64,000 bases of DNA from Paraflavitalea pollutisoli (GTDB lineage: Bacteria > Bacteroidota > Bacteroidia > Chitinophagales > Chitinophagaceae): NCBI RefSeq assembly GCF_029360705.1, contig NZ_JARKMX010000006.1, positions 62,001 to 126,000 on the forward strand. Direction: 5' to 3'. Of the stretch, positions 63,446-64,000 are shown one piece after another; position 1 is the first letter of the stretch; each line of letters begins with the position of its first letter. The notes under the pieces are model-generated. The model was given only the letters and a program-made list of their open reading frames with translations. It searched no databases and was not told where the DNA came from. Position numbers and translations under genes: made by a program.

Positions 63446-64000
63446 TCAGGTAGTTGCAGGAGCTGTATGATAAACAATAGGTTGTTCGTCATGCGTAAAA
63501 GAAGGTAGAGGTCGATACTCCGAAATGGTCAGTCCCTCATGCAGGGGAAGTAAGAAAGTGGTCGCCCAGCCATGGTGCTCCAGTACCGACACATTATCGC
63601 TACTTACAATCAGGTTATTACTCACGCTACCGAAAAACAGGAAAGGCTCGGTAGTATAAGTAATGGATACCTGGTGTTGTCGTTTGTTGGCGAGGTCGGA
63701 ATCGACGAGGGCAAATTCATATTGCGAAAAGGTGATAGCGACCTTACCCAGTGTATCTGATATACCAGGTACTATCTGGTTCAACTGTCGGATATACAAG
63801 CCAACGGCAAACCCCACCTTATAATGCAAAGAGTTGGCTTTGGGGTCATGGGCGATGATATCCTGCAGCCGCGTAAACTGGTTGTCTTTATTATAGCGCT
63901 GCGCCTGCATCAACAATTCGGCATAGCTGTCTTCAAAAACGGCTTGTTCAAATACGCTGCGCGCCCTGTGATCGATCAGCTGTCGATAGGTAAGGCGGAT
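63446..64000 (-). CDS. Partial protein of unknown family
   Basis: The frame stays open from the right window edge (IRLTYRQLIDHRARSVFEQA...) to its stop, giving at least 184 residues with the N-terminus missing. It has no membrane span or motif I recognise. The visible part is helical at first (LLMQAQRYNKDNQFTRLQDIIA) and beta-rich later (HQVSITYTTEPFLFFGSVSNNLIV, GWATTFLLPLHEGLTISEY). It lies on the same strand as the sigma54-type activator, 352 bp upstream of it. Confidence 0.7.
   Translation of the reverse strand: MRLTYRQLIDHRARSVFEQAVFEDSYAELLMQAQRYNKDNQFTRLQDIIAHDPKANSLHYKVGFAVGLYIRQLNQIVPGISDTLGKVAITFSQYEFALVDSDLANKRQHQVSITYTTEPFLFFGSVSNNLIVSSDNVSVLEHHGWATTFLLPLHEGLTISEYRPLPSFTHDEQPIVYHTAPATT

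Overview
The window is chromosomal DNA of a plant-polysaccharide-degrading member of the Bacteroidota, most like the Chitinophagaceae (Chitinophaga/Niastella type). The grounds are three SusC/SusD pairs, a FecI/FecR-type sigma/anti-sigma pair feeding a SusC that carries an STN domain, a type IX secretion (T9SS) C-terminal sorting domain, many SPII lipoproteins, and the lack of Shine-Dalgarno sequences before most starts. I saw no tRNA, rRNA, transposase, integrase or CRISPR array.

Region 1 (1-13.1 kb) is a probable xyloglucan locus. It holds the end of an AraC-type regulator, a 22-bp-spaced direct repeat, a GH31 alpha-xylosidase with a PA14 insert, SusC, SusD, an IPT/TIG surface glycan-binding lipoprotein, a terminator, a T9SS-secreted clan GH-A (GH51-like) enzyme and a GH9 endoglucanase. 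Region 2 (13.1-16.6 kb, minus strand) has a LacI-type regulator, an SDR oxidoreductase and two envelope proteins of unknown role.

Region 3 (16.6-51.7 kb) is a pectin locus running from polymer to central metabolism. SusC/SusD, a beta-helix lipoprotein, PL1 pectate lyase, CE8 pectin methylesterase, a zinc dehydrogenase and GH43 come first. Next come the ECF sigma factor, anti-sigma factor and a second SusC/SusD pair, then GH28 and GH105. A run of eight genes follows: uxaB-uxaA-uxaC-kduD-kduI-kdgK-kdgA-exuT. Galacturonate passes through UxaC/UxaB/UxaA and unsaturated uronate through KduI/KduD; both meet at 2-keto-3-deoxygluconate, which KdgK/KdgA turn into pyruvate and glyceraldehyde-3-phosphate. 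A shared motif (CGGNAACGWTTGCGTAAA) lies before three of the transcription units and is proposed as the operator of the LacI regulator. A Sel1-repeat gene and an SRPBCC gene sit between the sigma factor and its anti-sigma factor.

Region 4 (51.7-54 kb) holds a strong terminator, an 11-bp tandem repeat, an SMR exporter, a Crp/Fnr regulator and a ThuA-like secreted protein.

Region 5 (54.2-63.1 kb) is the unusual part. Seven closely packed plus-strand genes begin with two paralogues that have Glu/Phe/Tyr-rich acidic leaders, a shared FLG motif, a Gly-rich hydrophobic core, an Arg-rich stretch and a GTWxRxGN tail. Then come a protein with an HEVGH metalloprotease motif, a 642-residue protein of unknown family, an AONS-like PLP enzyme, a protein that combines the acidic/FLG motif with a PD-(D/E)xK nuclease-like C-terminus, and an amidohydrolase. 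A sigma54-type AAA+ activator lies convergently at the end, and a sigma54-like promoter sequence lies before the first gene. I propose this as an undescribed effector or secreted-protein cassette; its function is inferred, not shown. A folded 87-nt inverted repeat and a partial unknown gene close the window.
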